A DNA stretch of 64,000 nt, from the NCBI RefSeq assembly GCF_011742555.1, contig NZ_JAAQQR010000004.1, positions 433,362-497,361 on the forward strand, read 5' to 3'. A program made the translations under genes and the position numbers. The notes under the pieces are model-generated. The model did not search any database, had not been told where the DNA came from, and worked only from the letters and a program-made list of their open reading frames with translations. This stretch comes from Luteibacter jiangsuensis (lineage in GTDB: Bacteria; Pseudomonadota; Gammaproteobacteria; Xanthomonadales; Rhodanobacteraceae). Positions 17,766 to 28,933 of the stretch are shown here, one piece after another. Each line of letters starts with the position of its first letter. Within the stretch, counting starts at the first letter, position 1.

Positions 17766-19421
17766 ATGATCAACGACCTCTGGTACAAGAACGCGATCGT
17801 CTACTGCCTTTCCGTGGGCACCTTCCAGGACTCCAACGACGACGGCGTGGGCGATTTCCAGGGGCTGGGCCGGCGGATGGACTATCTGCAGGGCCTCGGC
17901 GTCACGGCCCTTTGGCTCATGCCCTTCCAGACCTCGCCCGGCAAGGACGGTGGCTACGACATTGCCGACTATTACAACGTGGACCCGCGGTACGGCACCC
18001 TGGGCGACTTCGTGGAATTCACGCAAGCCGCCCATCAGCGAGGCATGCGCGTGATGATAGACCTGGTGGTGAACCACACCTCGGACCGCCACCCCTGGTT
18101 TCGTGACGCGTGTCGCAATCCGAAATCGAAGTACAGGGACTGGTACGTATGGTCGAAGACGCGTCCGGAAAACGCCGACGAGGGCATGGTGTTCCCGGGC
18201 GTGCAGAAGAGCACCTGGACGTACGAGAAAACCGCCAAGGCGTGGTACTTCCATCGCTTCTTCCAGTTCCAGCCGGACCTCAATACCTCCAATCCCTATG
18301 TGCAGGCGGAGATCCTGAAGATCATGGGGTTCTGGACGCAGCTGGGCGTATCCGGCTTCCGCATGGACGCCGTACCCTTCGTGATCGCAACGAAGGGTCC
18401 CGACGTCAAGAAGCCGAAGGAACAGTTCGACATGCTGCGCGGCTTTCGCGAACTGTTGCAGTGGCGCCGGGGCGACGCCGTGATCCTTGCCGAAGCGAAC
18501 GTGTTGCCGCGCGACGACATGGAGTATTTCGGTTCGGACGGCGACCGGCTGCAGATGATGTTCAACTTCCAGGTGAACCAGCACCTCTTCCACGCGCTGG
18601 CTTCCGGCGACGTGCGGTCGCTGGCCGGTGCGCTGAAGAAAACGCGGCCGCGTCCGGCAACCGCGCAGTGGGCGCAGTTCCTGCGCAACCACGACGAACT
18701 CGACCTTGGCCGCCTCTCGCCTTCGCAGCGCCAACGCGTCTTCGCGGAGTTCGGCCCCGACAAGGACATGCAACTCTACGACCGGGGCATCCGTCGCCGT
18801 CTTGCGCCGATGCTGCGCAACGACCGCCGACGGCTCGAACTGGCCTACAGCCTCCTCTTCACCCTGCCCGGCACGCCGGTGCTGCGTTACGGCGACGAGA
18901 TCGGCATGGGCGACGACCTGTCGCTGCCCGAGCGCGAATGCGCGCGCACCCCCATGCAATGGTCCACGGAGTCCTATGGCGGGTTCACCCGGATACGCAG
19001 CGGAGGGAAATCGGTGATCTCCGATGGCCCCTTCGGGTTCGCACACGTCAACGTGGCCCAGCAGCGGCGCGATCCGGGCTCCCTGCTGAACTGGATGGAA
19101 CGCGTAATCCGCATGCGAAAGGAGATTCCGGAGGTGTCCTGGGGCGATTTCGAAGTGCTGCCCCTGGACGACAATGCCGTGCTGATGCTGCGTTACACAT
19201 GGCGCGGCAATGCCGTGCTGTTCCTGCACAACCTGTCCGACGCACCGGTGGAGGTCGATTTCGCGGGCCCGGCCCAACTCACCAATGTGTTGTCGGAAGA
19301 CCACAGCCGGCCGGACGAGCGGGGCCACCACCAGGTCATGCTCGAGCCCTATGGCTACCGCTGGTTCCGCGAGGGCGGCCTCGGTTACATCCTCGATCGT
19401 GACGAAATCGACGGCGTTTGA
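17766..19421 (+). CDS. GH13 alpha-amylase / trehalose-synthase-like protein
   Basis: This 551-residue GH13 enzyme opens with LWYKNAIVYCLSVGTF. The triad is D201 (GFRMD), E243 (LAEAN) and D310 (RNHD). The style of the opening and of the RNHDELDL motif recalls trehalose synthase (maltose to trehalose interconversion) and its relatives, which also start with this W-Y segment. Without alignment the exact activity (trehalose synthase, alpha-amylase or sucrose-active enzyme) is open. No signal peptide. The ATG at 17766 was chosen because the 48-residue upstream extension is not GH13. It is divergent from the alpha-glucosidase gene; the two probably process the same glucan pool. Confidence 0.82.
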   Translation: MINDLWYKNAIVYCLSVGTFQDSNDDGVGDFQGLGRRMDYLQGLGVTALWLMPFQTSPGKDGGYDIADYYNVDPRYGTLGDFVEFTQAAHQRGMRVMIDLVVNHTSDRHPWFRDACRNPKSKYRDWYVWSKTRPENADEGMVFPGVQKSTWTYEKTAKAWYFHRFFQFQPDLNTSNPYVQAEILKIMGFWTQLGVSGFRMDAVPFVIATKGPDVKKPKEQFDMLRGFRELLQWRRGDAVILAEANVLPRDDMEYFGSDGDRLQMMFNFQVNQHLFHALASGDVRSLAGALKKTRPRPATAQWAQFLRNHDELDLGRLSPSQRQRVFAEFGPDKDMQLYDRGIRRRLAPMLRNDRRRLELAYSLLFTLPGTPVLRYGDEIGMGDDLSLPERECARTPMQWSTESYGGFTRIRSGGKSVISDGPFGFAHVNVAQQRRDPGSLLNWMERVIRMRKEIPEVSWGDFEVLPLDDNAVLMLRYTWRGNAVLFLHNLSDAPVEVDFAGPAQLTNVLSEDHSRPDERGHHQVMLEPYGYRWFREGGLGYILDRDEIDGV

Positions 19422-19436
19422 CGCCGCTTAGCGGCG
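19422..19436 (+). terminator. Hairpin directly after GH13 stop codon
   Basis: A 6-bp GC stem (CGCCGC-TTA-GCGGCG) starts right after the TGA. The next bases are GGACCCCC with no T-run, so termination would be weak. A second dyad, ACCCCC...GGGGGT, follows within 40 bases. Confidence 0.35.
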
Positions 19437-19531
19437 GGACCCCCTTCCAGTACCTCTTATGGGGGTAGGTGCCGATCCTTGCATGCGCAATGCTTGGCTC
19501 CTCCTTCGGTATCTCGAAAGGATCGGCCACC

Positions 19532-20290
19532 ATGTATCGCGCCGAACCCACCTGCAGCATCCGTCTGGCCACGTTGCCCACGGTCATCGTCGATCTCGCC
19601 CAACGCTCCGCCGCCATCGACCGCGGCGACCGCCGGGGAAGCACCAGCCTCGTGGAAGACCTGCGAGGACGGGCGCAACTTACGGAAATTCCGCTCGACG
19701 GTGCCGCCGACGACCTGCTCCTGGTCTACCGCGCCGCGTGCGCAGCCGACGCCGACGGGGCGGGCGCCATCCTGTTCCGCAGACAGGCCGAGGGTGAGGC
19801 CGAAAGCAGCCACCCGCCCGCGGTCCGCTCCCTGGCCCAGGTCCTGTTCGACAGCCTTCGCGCCGAGGCGCCGAATACGCCGTTGCTAGCCCATGTGGCC
19901 CTGGCCCTCCGGGCCCTGCTCGGGGGCGCCTCGGCCCGCGACGAGGGCGCCACGCCGCGCGGCGGGCTGGCCACCTGGCAAGAACGCCGGGCCGTCGCCT
20001 TCATGGACGAACGGCTGGACCAGTCCTTCCCTGTATCGGCCGTGGCGGAAGTCTGCGGCCTCTCCGTCAACCATTTCTCCCGGGCCTTCCGTCGCAGCAT
20101 GGGCAAACCGCCGCACCGCTGGCTGCTGGACCGCCGCATAGGGCGAGCGCGCGAGCTCCTTCGCGAAACCAACCTCGCGCTCGCCGATATCGCGCTCGCC
20201 TGCGGATTTGCCGAACAAAGCCACTTCACCCGTGTCTTTACCCGTACCGTCGGCATGCCGCCGGGCGCATGGCGGCGCGCGGCGGACTAA
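19532..20290 (+). CDS. AraC-family transcriptional regulator
   Basis: This 252-residue protein has a C-terminal AraC double HTH (about 155-250), seen in FPVSAVAEVCGLSVNHFSRAF and DIALACGFAEQSHFTRVF, and ending GAWRRAAD. The N-terminal 145 residues hold no recognisable sensor fold. The start ATG 19532 follows an AAAGGA site. The next gene, a MarR regulator, begins three bases after the stop, so the two are co-transcribed. The pairing of two regulators without an obvious target nearby suggests control of the divergently placed exporter or of distant genes. Confidence 0.85.
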   Translation: MYRAEPTCSIRLATLPTVIVDLAQRSAAIDRGDRRGSTSLVEDLRGRAQLTEIPLDGAADDLLLVYRAACAADADGAGAILFRRQAEGEAESSHPPAVRSLAQVLFDSLRAEAPNTPLLAHVALALRALLGGASARDEGATPRGGLATWQERRAVAFMDERLDQSFPVSAVAEVCGLSVNHFSRAFRRSMGKPPHRWLLDRRIGRARELLRETNLALADIALACGFAEQSHFTRVFTRTVGMPPGAWRRAAD

Positions 20291-20293
20291 AGC

Positions 20294-20755
20294 ATGGCCA
20301 ACGACGACAACACGGTTTCGACCCTGGGCCTGGGGCGCGACCTCATGCTGGCGGGATCCCGGCTGCGCGACGCGGTGGGCCGCCGCGCCCAGCGGGAATT
20401 CGGCCTCACGGCACTGCAAGGCGAACTGCTGCTCCTGCTCGCCGCGCGCGGCAGCATGATCTCCACCGAGCTCGCGGCCGCGTGCGGCGTGAACGCCAGC
20501 ACGGTCACGCACGCCGTGGACGCCGGGATCGATCGCGGCCTGATGCTGCGCGAACGCAACGAGGGCGACCGCCGCCTGGTCGACATCGTCCTGACGCCGG
20601 CCGGCAAGCGCATGGCCGAGAGGGTTCGGGCGCTGGTGGCCGACCTGGCCCGGACCGCGCTGGAAGGGGTGGACCAGCCGGGGCTGCTGGCTGAGAGCCT
20701 GGCCCAGGTCACCCGCAACCTCGAAGAGGCCAAGGTTCCCAAGGACATCCCCTAG
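20294..20755 (+). CDS. MarR-family transcriptional regulator
   Basis: This 153-residue winged-helix protein has a MarR core at residues 30-110 (GLTALQGELLLLLA, STELAAACGVNASTVTHAVD, and the wing NEGDRRLVDIVLTPAGK). MarR proteins bind DNA as dimers and usually release it on binding small phenolic or oxidant ligands. It starts three bases after the AraC gene and ends 7 bp before the convergent LysE exporter gene. No separate promoter is expected. Confidence 0.9.
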   Translation: MANDDNTVSTLGLGRDLMLAGSRLRDAVGRRAQREFGLTALQGELLLLLAARGSMISTELAAACGVNASTVTHAVDAGIDRGLMLRERNEGDRRLVDIVLTPAGKRMAERVRALVADLARTALEGVDQPGLLAESLAQVTRNLEEAKVPKDIP

Positions 20756-20762
20756 GGACCCT

Positions 20763-21392
20763 CTAGGCGGTTCGGCGCCCGAAGATCAGATGGAGCCCGA
20801 ACAGGGCGAACACCGCGCCGGCGCCGCCGTCGATCCAGCGGCTGACGCGCACGTAGGCCCGCCGCATGGCGGGCATCGCGAAGATGCCGGCCACCACCGA
20901 GAACCACACCACCGTCTCCAGCGTGACCATGGTCCAGAGACCCCAACGCGCCGCGCCCGACATGCCGTCGCCCACGAAGGCGGAAAAGATCGAGGCGAAG
21001 TACACCGCCGCCTTCGGGTTCGCCAGATTGGTCGCCAGCCCCCTCAGCAGGGCGCGCCACGGGCTGGAACCGCGCACGTCGACGACGGGCACGGCGGCGT
21101 CCGCCTTCGCTTTCCAGGAGGCGCGCAGCATCTGGAAGCCCATCCAGCAGAGGTAGGCCCCGCCGGCAACGGCGATGCCCCGTTCCAGCCACGCCAGCCG
21201 ATGCAGGAGGATGTGCAGGCCCAGCAGCGCCAGGGCGGCCCATACCGCCACCCCCAGCGCGATGCCCAGCACCCCCGCGAACGCTTCGCGCCGCGACCGG
21301 CTGGCCGCGAGCTGGGACACGAAGAAGAAATCGGGTCCTGGAGTGATCAGGGCGACGATCTGGACGATGGCGATGGTGAGGAAGAGGTTCAT
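20763..21392 (-). CDS. LysE/RhtC-family amino-acid exporter
   Basis: This 209-residue inner-membrane protein has about six hydrophobic segments and the LysE-family hallmark TPGPDFF near the N-terminus. The layout matches RhtB/RhtC-type exporters of threonine, homoserine or lysine. The substrate is not deducible. The ATG at 21392 gives the family length. It is a second amino-acid exporter in the window besides the RhtA-type protein at 7631-8509. It is convergent with the MarR gene and divergent from the nucleoside transporter gene. Confidence 0.88.
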   Translation of the reverse strand: MNLFLTIAIVQIVALITPGPDFFFVSQLAASRSRREAFAGVLGIALGVAVWAALALLGLHILLHRLAWLERGIAVAGGAYLCWMGFQMLRASWKAKADAAVPVVDVRGSSPWRALLRGLATNLANPKAAVYFASIFSAFVGDGMSGAARWGLWTMVTLETVVWFSVVAGIFAMPAMRRAYVRVSRWIDGGAGAVFALFGLHLIFGRRTA

Positions 21393-21539
21393 CGTGCGAG
21401 GGTAGTACCCGGGACGCGACGGCGGAAGTCGGACCATTTATTCCGCATCGCGCCTTGCCCACAGGGCACTCCTCCCGTAACCTCGCGTTTTTTAAAGTGG
21501 TCACGGGGCTGCCCCCGTCCTTCCAAGGGGTAAGTCGCG

Positions 21540-22844
21540 ATGCTGGGTCTGTTGGGCCACGTTCTCTTTGGCCTGTTCGGTTTGGTGGTGCTCGTCGCCA
21601 TCGCATTCTGTTTCTCCAACAACAAGCGCGTGGTCGACTGGAAGCTCGTCGCCACCGGCGTGCTGTTGCAGATCGTCTTCGCCGCCATCGTGCTGAAGGT
21701 GCCGCTGGGCCGCGATGTGTTCGATGCCATCGCCACCGGCTTCGTGCGCCTCCTCGACTACGTGGACGTCGGTTCGCGCTTCATCTTCGGCAGCCTGCTG
21801 GACAGCGACAGGTTCGGCGTGATCTTCGCCGTGAAGGTGCTGCCCACCATCGTCTTCTTCGCGGCGCTCACCGGCGTGCTCTACCACCTCGGCGTGATGC
21901 AGCAGATCGTGAAGGGCATGGCCTGGGTGATCACCAAGGTGATGCGCGTGTCGGGCGCCGAGACCACCAGCGTCTGCGCCAGCGTGTTCATCGGCCAGAC
22001 CGAAGCGCCGCTCACCATCAAGCCCTACATCGAGCGGATGACCCAGGCCGAGCTGATGACCGTCATGATCGGCGGCATGGCGCACATCGCCGGCTCAGTG
22101 ATGGCCGCGTACGTGGCGATGCTCGGCGGCGACGATCCGGTGCAGCGCATGTTCTACGCGAAGCATCTGCTCACCGCGAGCGTGATGGCCGCGCCGGCCA
22201 CCATGGTTCTGGCCAAGATCCTCGTGCCCGAAACGCAGGAGCCGCTCACTCGCGGCACGGTGAAGATCGAGGTCGAGAAAACCACCGCCAACGTCATCGA
22301 CGCCGCCGCGACCGGCGCGGGCGACGGCCTGAAGCTGGCCATGAACGTCGGCGCGATGCTGCTGGCCTTCATCGCGCTCATCGCCCTCATCAACGGTCCC
22401 GTGCAGTGGGTGGGCACGGTCGGCGGCGAGCACAGCCTCAACGCGTGGCTCACTGCCACCGCGGGTCATCCCGTCGCGCTCAGCCTGGAAACGATCTTCG
22501 GGTGGATCCTCGCCCCGGTGGCGTGGCTGATCGGCGTGCCCTGGCAGGATGCCACCCTCGTCGGCAGCTTCATCGGCCAGAAGGTGGTCATCAACGAATT
22601 CGTGGCGTACGCCGACCTGGCGCGCCACCTCGACGACCTGCTGCCGCAGAGCCGACTCATCGCCACGTACGCGCTGTGCGGGTTCGCCAACTTCTCCTCG
22701 ATCGCCATTCAGATCGGCGGCATCGGCGGCCTTGCGCCGAACCGCCGCGGCGACCTTGCCCGCCTCGGCCTGCGCGCCGTGCTGGGCGGCTCCATCGCCA
22801 CCTTCATGACGGCGACCATCGCCGGCGTGCTCGAGCAGTTCTGA
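21540..22844 (+). CDS. Concentrative nucleoside transporter (NupC/CNT family)
   Basis: This 434-residue inner-membrane permease has at least nine hydrophobic segments. The CNT core motifs GQTEAPLTIKPYIERMT and NEFVAY, with the SLETIFGW stretch, are present. CNT proteins import nucleosides with protons or sodium. The start at ATG 21540 follows AAGGGG. The next gene, a PfkB-type kinase, begins three bases after the stop, so import and phosphorylation are coupled in one operon. Purine versus pyrimidine preference is not deducible. Confidence 0.9.
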   Translation: MLGLLGHVLFGLFGLVVLVAIAFCFSNNKRVVDWKLVATGVLLQIVFAAIVLKVPLGRDVFDAIATGFVRLLDYVDVGSRFIFGSLLDSDRFGVIFAVKVLPTIVFFAALTGVLYHLGVMQQIVKGMAWVITKVMRVSGAETTSVCASVFIGQTEAPLTIKPYIERMTQAELMTVMIGGMAHIAGSVMAAYVAMLGGDDPVQRMFYAKHLLTASVMAAPATMVLAKILVPETQEPLTRGTVKIEVEKTTANVIDAAATGAGDGLKLAMNVGAMLLAFIALIALINGPVQWVGTVGGEHSLNAWLTATAGHPVALSLETIFGWILAPVAWLIGVPWQDATLVGSFIGQKVVINEFVAYADLARHLDDLLPQSRLIATYALCGFANFSSIAIQIGGIGGLAPNRRGDLARLGLRAVLGGSIATFMTATIAGVLEQF

Positions 22845-22847
22845 GGC

Positions 22848-23702
22848 GTGGCCGGCGTCCGCCTGCTGGTCGTCGGCGGCTATAGCGAGGAAGAGCGCTG
22901 GCGTACGCCGCGCCTTCCCAAGGCCGGCGAGCCCGCCTATGCCGACGAGTTCGACCGGCTGCCGGGCGGGAAGGCGTTCCACCAGGCGGTGGCCGCCGCC
23001 CGTGCGGGCGTGCCGACAGGGCTCGTTGCCGCGATCGGCGACGACACCATCGACCCCTCCGGCCTGCCGGCCAACGTGGTGGCCCGCTGGCAGGTGGTGT
23101 CCGGCGTGCGCACGGGACGCACGGCCATCGTCACGGACACGAAGGGGCAGACGCTCTCCGTGCTCTCTGCCGGTGCCAACGCCCACCTGGATGCGGAGTT
23201 CATCGCGCACCAGTCCGATCTGTTCGACAGCGCGAAGGTGCTCCTCGTCTCCACCGAGGCGAACATCGACGCCGTGGCCGCCACGCTGGAACTGGCCGGC
23301 ACGAAGCGCCTGCTGCGCGTGCTCGATCCCGGCCCGCTGCCGCCGGGGCTTTCCGTGCGCGAGTTCGCCAGCACCGACGTGCTGCTGCTCGACGTGCACG
23401 AGTTCGCCCGCGTCTGCGGGCGGTTCCTCTCCATCGACATCACCGCGAACGCGGTGACCGGCATGGACGACACCACGATCAATGCACTCGCGCGGCGTCT
23501 GTGTGCCGGCACGGTGGTGGTCTCTCTCGACCGCAGCTGCCTCGTATCGCACGGCAGCGACCGGCACGGCGACCATACGGACCTCTACCGCGTACCCACC
23601 TGCGGCGCGGGCGACGTGTTCAAGGGCACGCTCGCGGCAAGGCTGCTCGACGCGCCATGCTTCCGCGATGCGCTGCTGGCGGCGTGTTCGGCGTCGGGCT
23701 GA
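22848..23702 (+). CDS. PfkB-family sugar/nucleoside kinase
   Basis: This 284-residue ribokinase-fold enzyme has the substrate-binding GGKAFHQAVAAARAG motif near residue 41 and the PfkB signature CGAGDVFKGTLAARLL with catalytic Asp in GAGD near residue 262. It starts with GTG three bases after the nucleoside transporter, which suggests a nucleoside, ribose or purine-nucleoside substrate. The C-terminus ends only about 22 residues after the signature, shorter than most PfkB proteins (usually around 300 residues), so the last helix may be missing. A cluster of dispersed repeats begins 20 bp after the stop, and loss of the original 3' end next to the repeats is possible. Confidence 0.83.
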   Translation: MAGVRLLVVGGYSEEERWRTPRLPKAGEPAYADEFDRLPGGKAFHQAVAAARAGVPTGLVAAIGDDTIDPSGLPANVVARWQVVSGVRTGRTAIVTDTKGQTLSVLSAGANAHLDAEFIAHQSDLFDSAKVLLVSTEANIDAVAATLELAGTKRLLRVLDPGPLPPGLSVREFASTDVLLLDVHEFARVCGRFLSIDITANAVTGMDDTTINALARRLCAGTVVVSLDRSCLVSHGSDRHGDHTDLYRVPTCGAGDVFKGTLAARLLDAPCFRDALLAACSASG

Positions 23703-23721
23703 CCTGCATGCGGTGCCCTGT

Positions 23722-23804
23722 GTGGGAGCCGCTTCAGCGGCGATAGGTGCTTGCGACAAGCTGGCCCGCTGCCGCGGGATCGCCGGCATAGCCGGCTCCC
23801 ACAC
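23722..23804 (+). repeat. Dispersed palindromic repeat, family A, copy 2
   Basis: This copy is in the opposite orientation to copy 1: it opens TGTGGGAGCCGCTTCAGCGGCGAT and ends ATAGCCGGCTCCCACA. It lies directly downstream of the PfkB kinase gene and runs into a short tandem array. Confidence 0.85.
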
Positions 23805-23869
23805 AAAGCCCCACACCTCGCAAGGCAAACCGGCTCCCACACAAAGCCCCCACACCTCGCAAGGCAAGC
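23793..23869 (+). repeat. Tandem duplication of a repeat-A arm (about 38 bp x 2)
   Basis: A unit of about 38-39 bp, starting CCGGCTCCCACACAAAGCCC and ending CTCGCAAGGCAA, occurs twice in a row. It has been copied from the right arm of repeat A. Together with copy 2 it fills most of the 193-bp gap before the cyclotransferase gene. Confidence 0.75.
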
Positions 23870-23895
23870 CCGAACAGGGCTCCCATGCCGGCACT

Positions 23896-24617
23896 TCAAG
23901 GATTGAGCTTGATCTCGTAAACCGCATCCCAGCGCTTGCCCGTGACGAACAAACGATCGTGCGCGGCGTCGTACGCGATGCCGTTGAGCACGTCGTCGGC
24001 GGGGTCCTCGACGTGCTGCATCGCCGTCAGATTCTTCAGGTCGATCCACCCCACCACGTGCCCCGTGGCGGGATCGATCCGGGCGATGCGCGAGGTCTGC
24101 CACACGTTGGCGTAGATCTCGCCCTTCACCCACTCCAGCTCGTTGATCTGTTCCAGCGGCTTGCCGTCGACGGTTACGTCGATCAGACCCGTCTGCGCGA
24201 ACGTCTGCGGATCGAGGATACGAATGCGCGGCGTGCCGTCGCTCATGAAGATGTGCGCGGCGTTCCGCGTCATGGCCCAGCCTTCGCCGGGATAGTGGAT
24301 CTCGCCCAACAGCGCGAAGGTCTTGCGGTCGTAGATGAACCCCACGCCCTCGCGCCATGAAAGCTGCAGGATCCTCGAACCGCTGGCGATGATGCCCTCG
24401 CCGAACACCTGTCGCGGCACGTCGCGCCGCTGCACCACCTCGCCCGTTTCCAGGCGTACCTTGCGAAGGCCGGCATCCGCATAACCGCCCGTACTCTCGA
24501 AGAGATAGCCGTCCTCGTAGTACAGGCCTTCGGTGAAGGCCTGGCGGTCATGCGGATACGTGTGCACGATGCGCGCGGTGGACGTGGGAACGTCCACCGG
24601 CGCCGCTGCCATGGTCA

Positions 24618-24618
<1 letters not shown>
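23896..24618 (-). CDS. Glutaminyl-peptide cyclotransferase (plant/bacterial type)
   Basis: This 240-residue beta-propeller enzyme of the papaya-type glutaminyl cyclase family (Glu_cyclase_2) converts N-terminal Gln to pyroglutamate. Landmarks are FTEGLYYEDGYLFESTGGY, the GEGWAMT segment, INELEWVKGEIYANVWQT and the C-terminal DVLNGIAYD. Bacterial members often carry a signal peptide, but this one begins directly with the domain, so it is predicted to be cytoplasmic. Its ATG shares one base with the stop codon of the upstream M1 aminopeptidase gene (TGATG), so the two are translationally coupled. The partner is secreted, which makes the missing signal peptide odd. Confidence 0.88.
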
Positions 24619-27251
<2,633 letters not shown>

Positions 27252-27374
27252 GGAATGGCCCTTGGTTCGCCCCCCGCCGGACATCCGGCGGCGGTGCATC
27301 CGCCGATGGTCGCGGTCGCGGCTGCGCGAGGGAAGCGCCGGAAGTCACGGCCGCAAGTTTTCGCGGTATCGCTG

Positions 27375-27472
27375 TGTGGGAGCCGGCTTTCGTGGGAGCC
27401 GCTTCAGCGGCGATGGGTGCTCGCGGCAAGCTAGCCCGCTGCCGCGGGATCGCCGGCAAAGCCGGCTCCCCC
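27375..27472 (+). repeat. Dispersed palindromic repeat, family A, copy 3
   Basis: This copy of about 98 bp has the orientation of copy 2, and the left arm is partly duplicated (TGTGGGAGCCGGCTTTCGTGGGAGCC). It lies between the start of the aminopeptidase gene and the end of the Sel1 gene, 10 bp from the Sel1 stop codon. Confidence 0.85.
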
Positions 27473-27482
27473 AAAGGCCGTT

Positions 27483-28721
27483 CTACCAGAACTTCCACCA
27501 GCGGCGCTTTTCGAGCTTGCGCAGCGCTTTCAGATGCCCGCGGCCGGCCGCCTTGCGGAACCAGGCCCGGGCGATCGACGCGTTACGCGACACGCCTTCC
27601 CCGCGTTCGTGGAACAGGCCCAGCTCGAACTGTGCGTCGGCGTGGCCGGCGCTCGCGGCGTGGCGCAGGAGCCGCACCACCTCGGTCACGTCGCGGGGCG
27701 AACCGCGACCTTCGTCCAGCATCTTCGCCAGGGCGTATTGCGCGGGCGCGTGCGCGCGCTCCGCGGCCAGGGCGAGCCAGCGCACCGCCTCGCGGTCGTT
27801 GCGGGCCACGCCGTCGCCGGATGCCAGGCGCTGGCCGAGCAGGAACTGTCCAGCCGCGTCCTGCGGTCCCAGCCTGCCCGGCTTGTCCTGTGCCGCGTCG
27901 GTCCCGTCGGCAGGGGCCGCCAGATCCGCCAGGTGGCGGCGTGCCTCGCTGTCGCCCTGCTCGGCCGCCAGGCCGAACCAAAAGCGCGCCTGCTCGCGGT
28001 CTTCCGGCAAGGCGCTGGCTTCGAGGTGCAATTTGCCCAGGGCGAACTGCGCGGAACTGTTGCCGAGTTCCGCCGCACGCCGGTAATGGTGTTCCCCTGC
28101 CACCGTGTCGCGGGGCACGCCGATGCCGTCGCAGTACATGTGCGCGACGCTGCACAGCGCGTCGGCATAACCGGGAGCGTCGGGCTGGCCGCGCTCCACG
28201 GCGCGGCTGTAGTAAGTGAAGGCAAGCTCGGCATCGCGCGGCACGCCGCGTCCGAAATAGTGCGACACGCCGAGGTTGACGCAGGCTTGCACATGCCCCT
28301 GGTCGGCGGCGAGGGTCCACCAGCGCAGTGCTTCGGCGCGGTCGGCAGGAACGCCCTGGCCCCTGGCGTGGAGCGTACCCAGGGCGCATTGCGCCTCGGC
28401 TGAACCGGCCTCGGCGGCGCGGCGATACCACCCGGCCGCTTCGAAGGGATCGCGCGGCACGCCAAGCCCTTCCGCATGGATCGCGGCGAGGCGGCACTGG
28501 CTTTCCAGGTGCCCCTGTTCCGCCGCGCGGCGGAACCATTGGGCGGCGCGCGCACGATCCTGGGGCACGTGTCCGCCCTCGGCGTACATATGCGCCACCT
28601 GGAACTGTGCCCGCGCGTCCCCAAGCTGGGCCGCCTTTTCCAGGCGGCCGAACTTCTGCAATGCGTCCATCTCGGCGACATAACGATGGTCACCGAGCGC
28701 GCCCGATCTCCCCTGCGACAT
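27483..28721 (-). CDS. Sel1-repeat (TPR-like) protein
   Basis: This 412-residue solenoid consists of about ten Sel1-like repeats of 36 residues. The repeat signature A-x-W-(F/Y)-R-(K/R)-A-A-x-x-G-(H/D)-x-x-(A/S)-Q recurs from residue 30 to about 405. There is no signal peptide, so it is cytoplasmic. It ends in the basic aromatic tail KRRWWKFW. Sel1 proteins are adaptor scaffolds; in bacteria they appear in signalling, secretion and envelope stress. No partner gene is adjacent. The ATG at 28721 has an AGGGGA site upstream. Confidence 0.85.
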   Translation of the reverse strand: MSQGRSGALGDHRYVAEMDALQKFGRLEKAAQLGDARAQFQVAHMYAEGGHVPQDRARAAQWFRRAAEQGHLESQCRLAAIHAEGLGVPRDPFEAAGWYRRAAEAGSAEAQCALGTLHARGQGVPADRAEALRWWTLAADQGHVQACVNLGVSHYFGRGVPRDAELAFTYYSRAVERGQPDAPGYADALCSVAHMYCDGIGVPRDTVAGEHHYRRAAELGNSSAQFALGKLHLEASALPEDREQARFWFGLAAEQGDSEARRHLADLAAPADGTDAAQDKPGRLGPQDAAGQFLLGQRLASGDGVARNDREAVRWLALAAERAHAPAQYALAKMLDEGRGSPRDVTEVVRLLRHAASAGHADAQFELGLFHERGEGVSRNASIARAWFRKAAGRGHLKALRKLEKRRWWKFW

Positions 28722-28933
28722 CCCATTCCCCTGCGAAGGCCTGCCGTTCGTGGGGCCGGATCATAGGGGTAAGCGGGCGCGGAAGATATCGGCTTTTTGG
28801 ACAGGTGCCCCGGCCGTCACGGGTTGAACTGCCGCGATCTTCAACGAAACACGGAAACTGATCCCGCCAGCGGCCGCTTTCCCGGCTCGGCCCGGGCGCG
28901 CACGATGCGCCCATCGCCATCGGAGACCTATCC

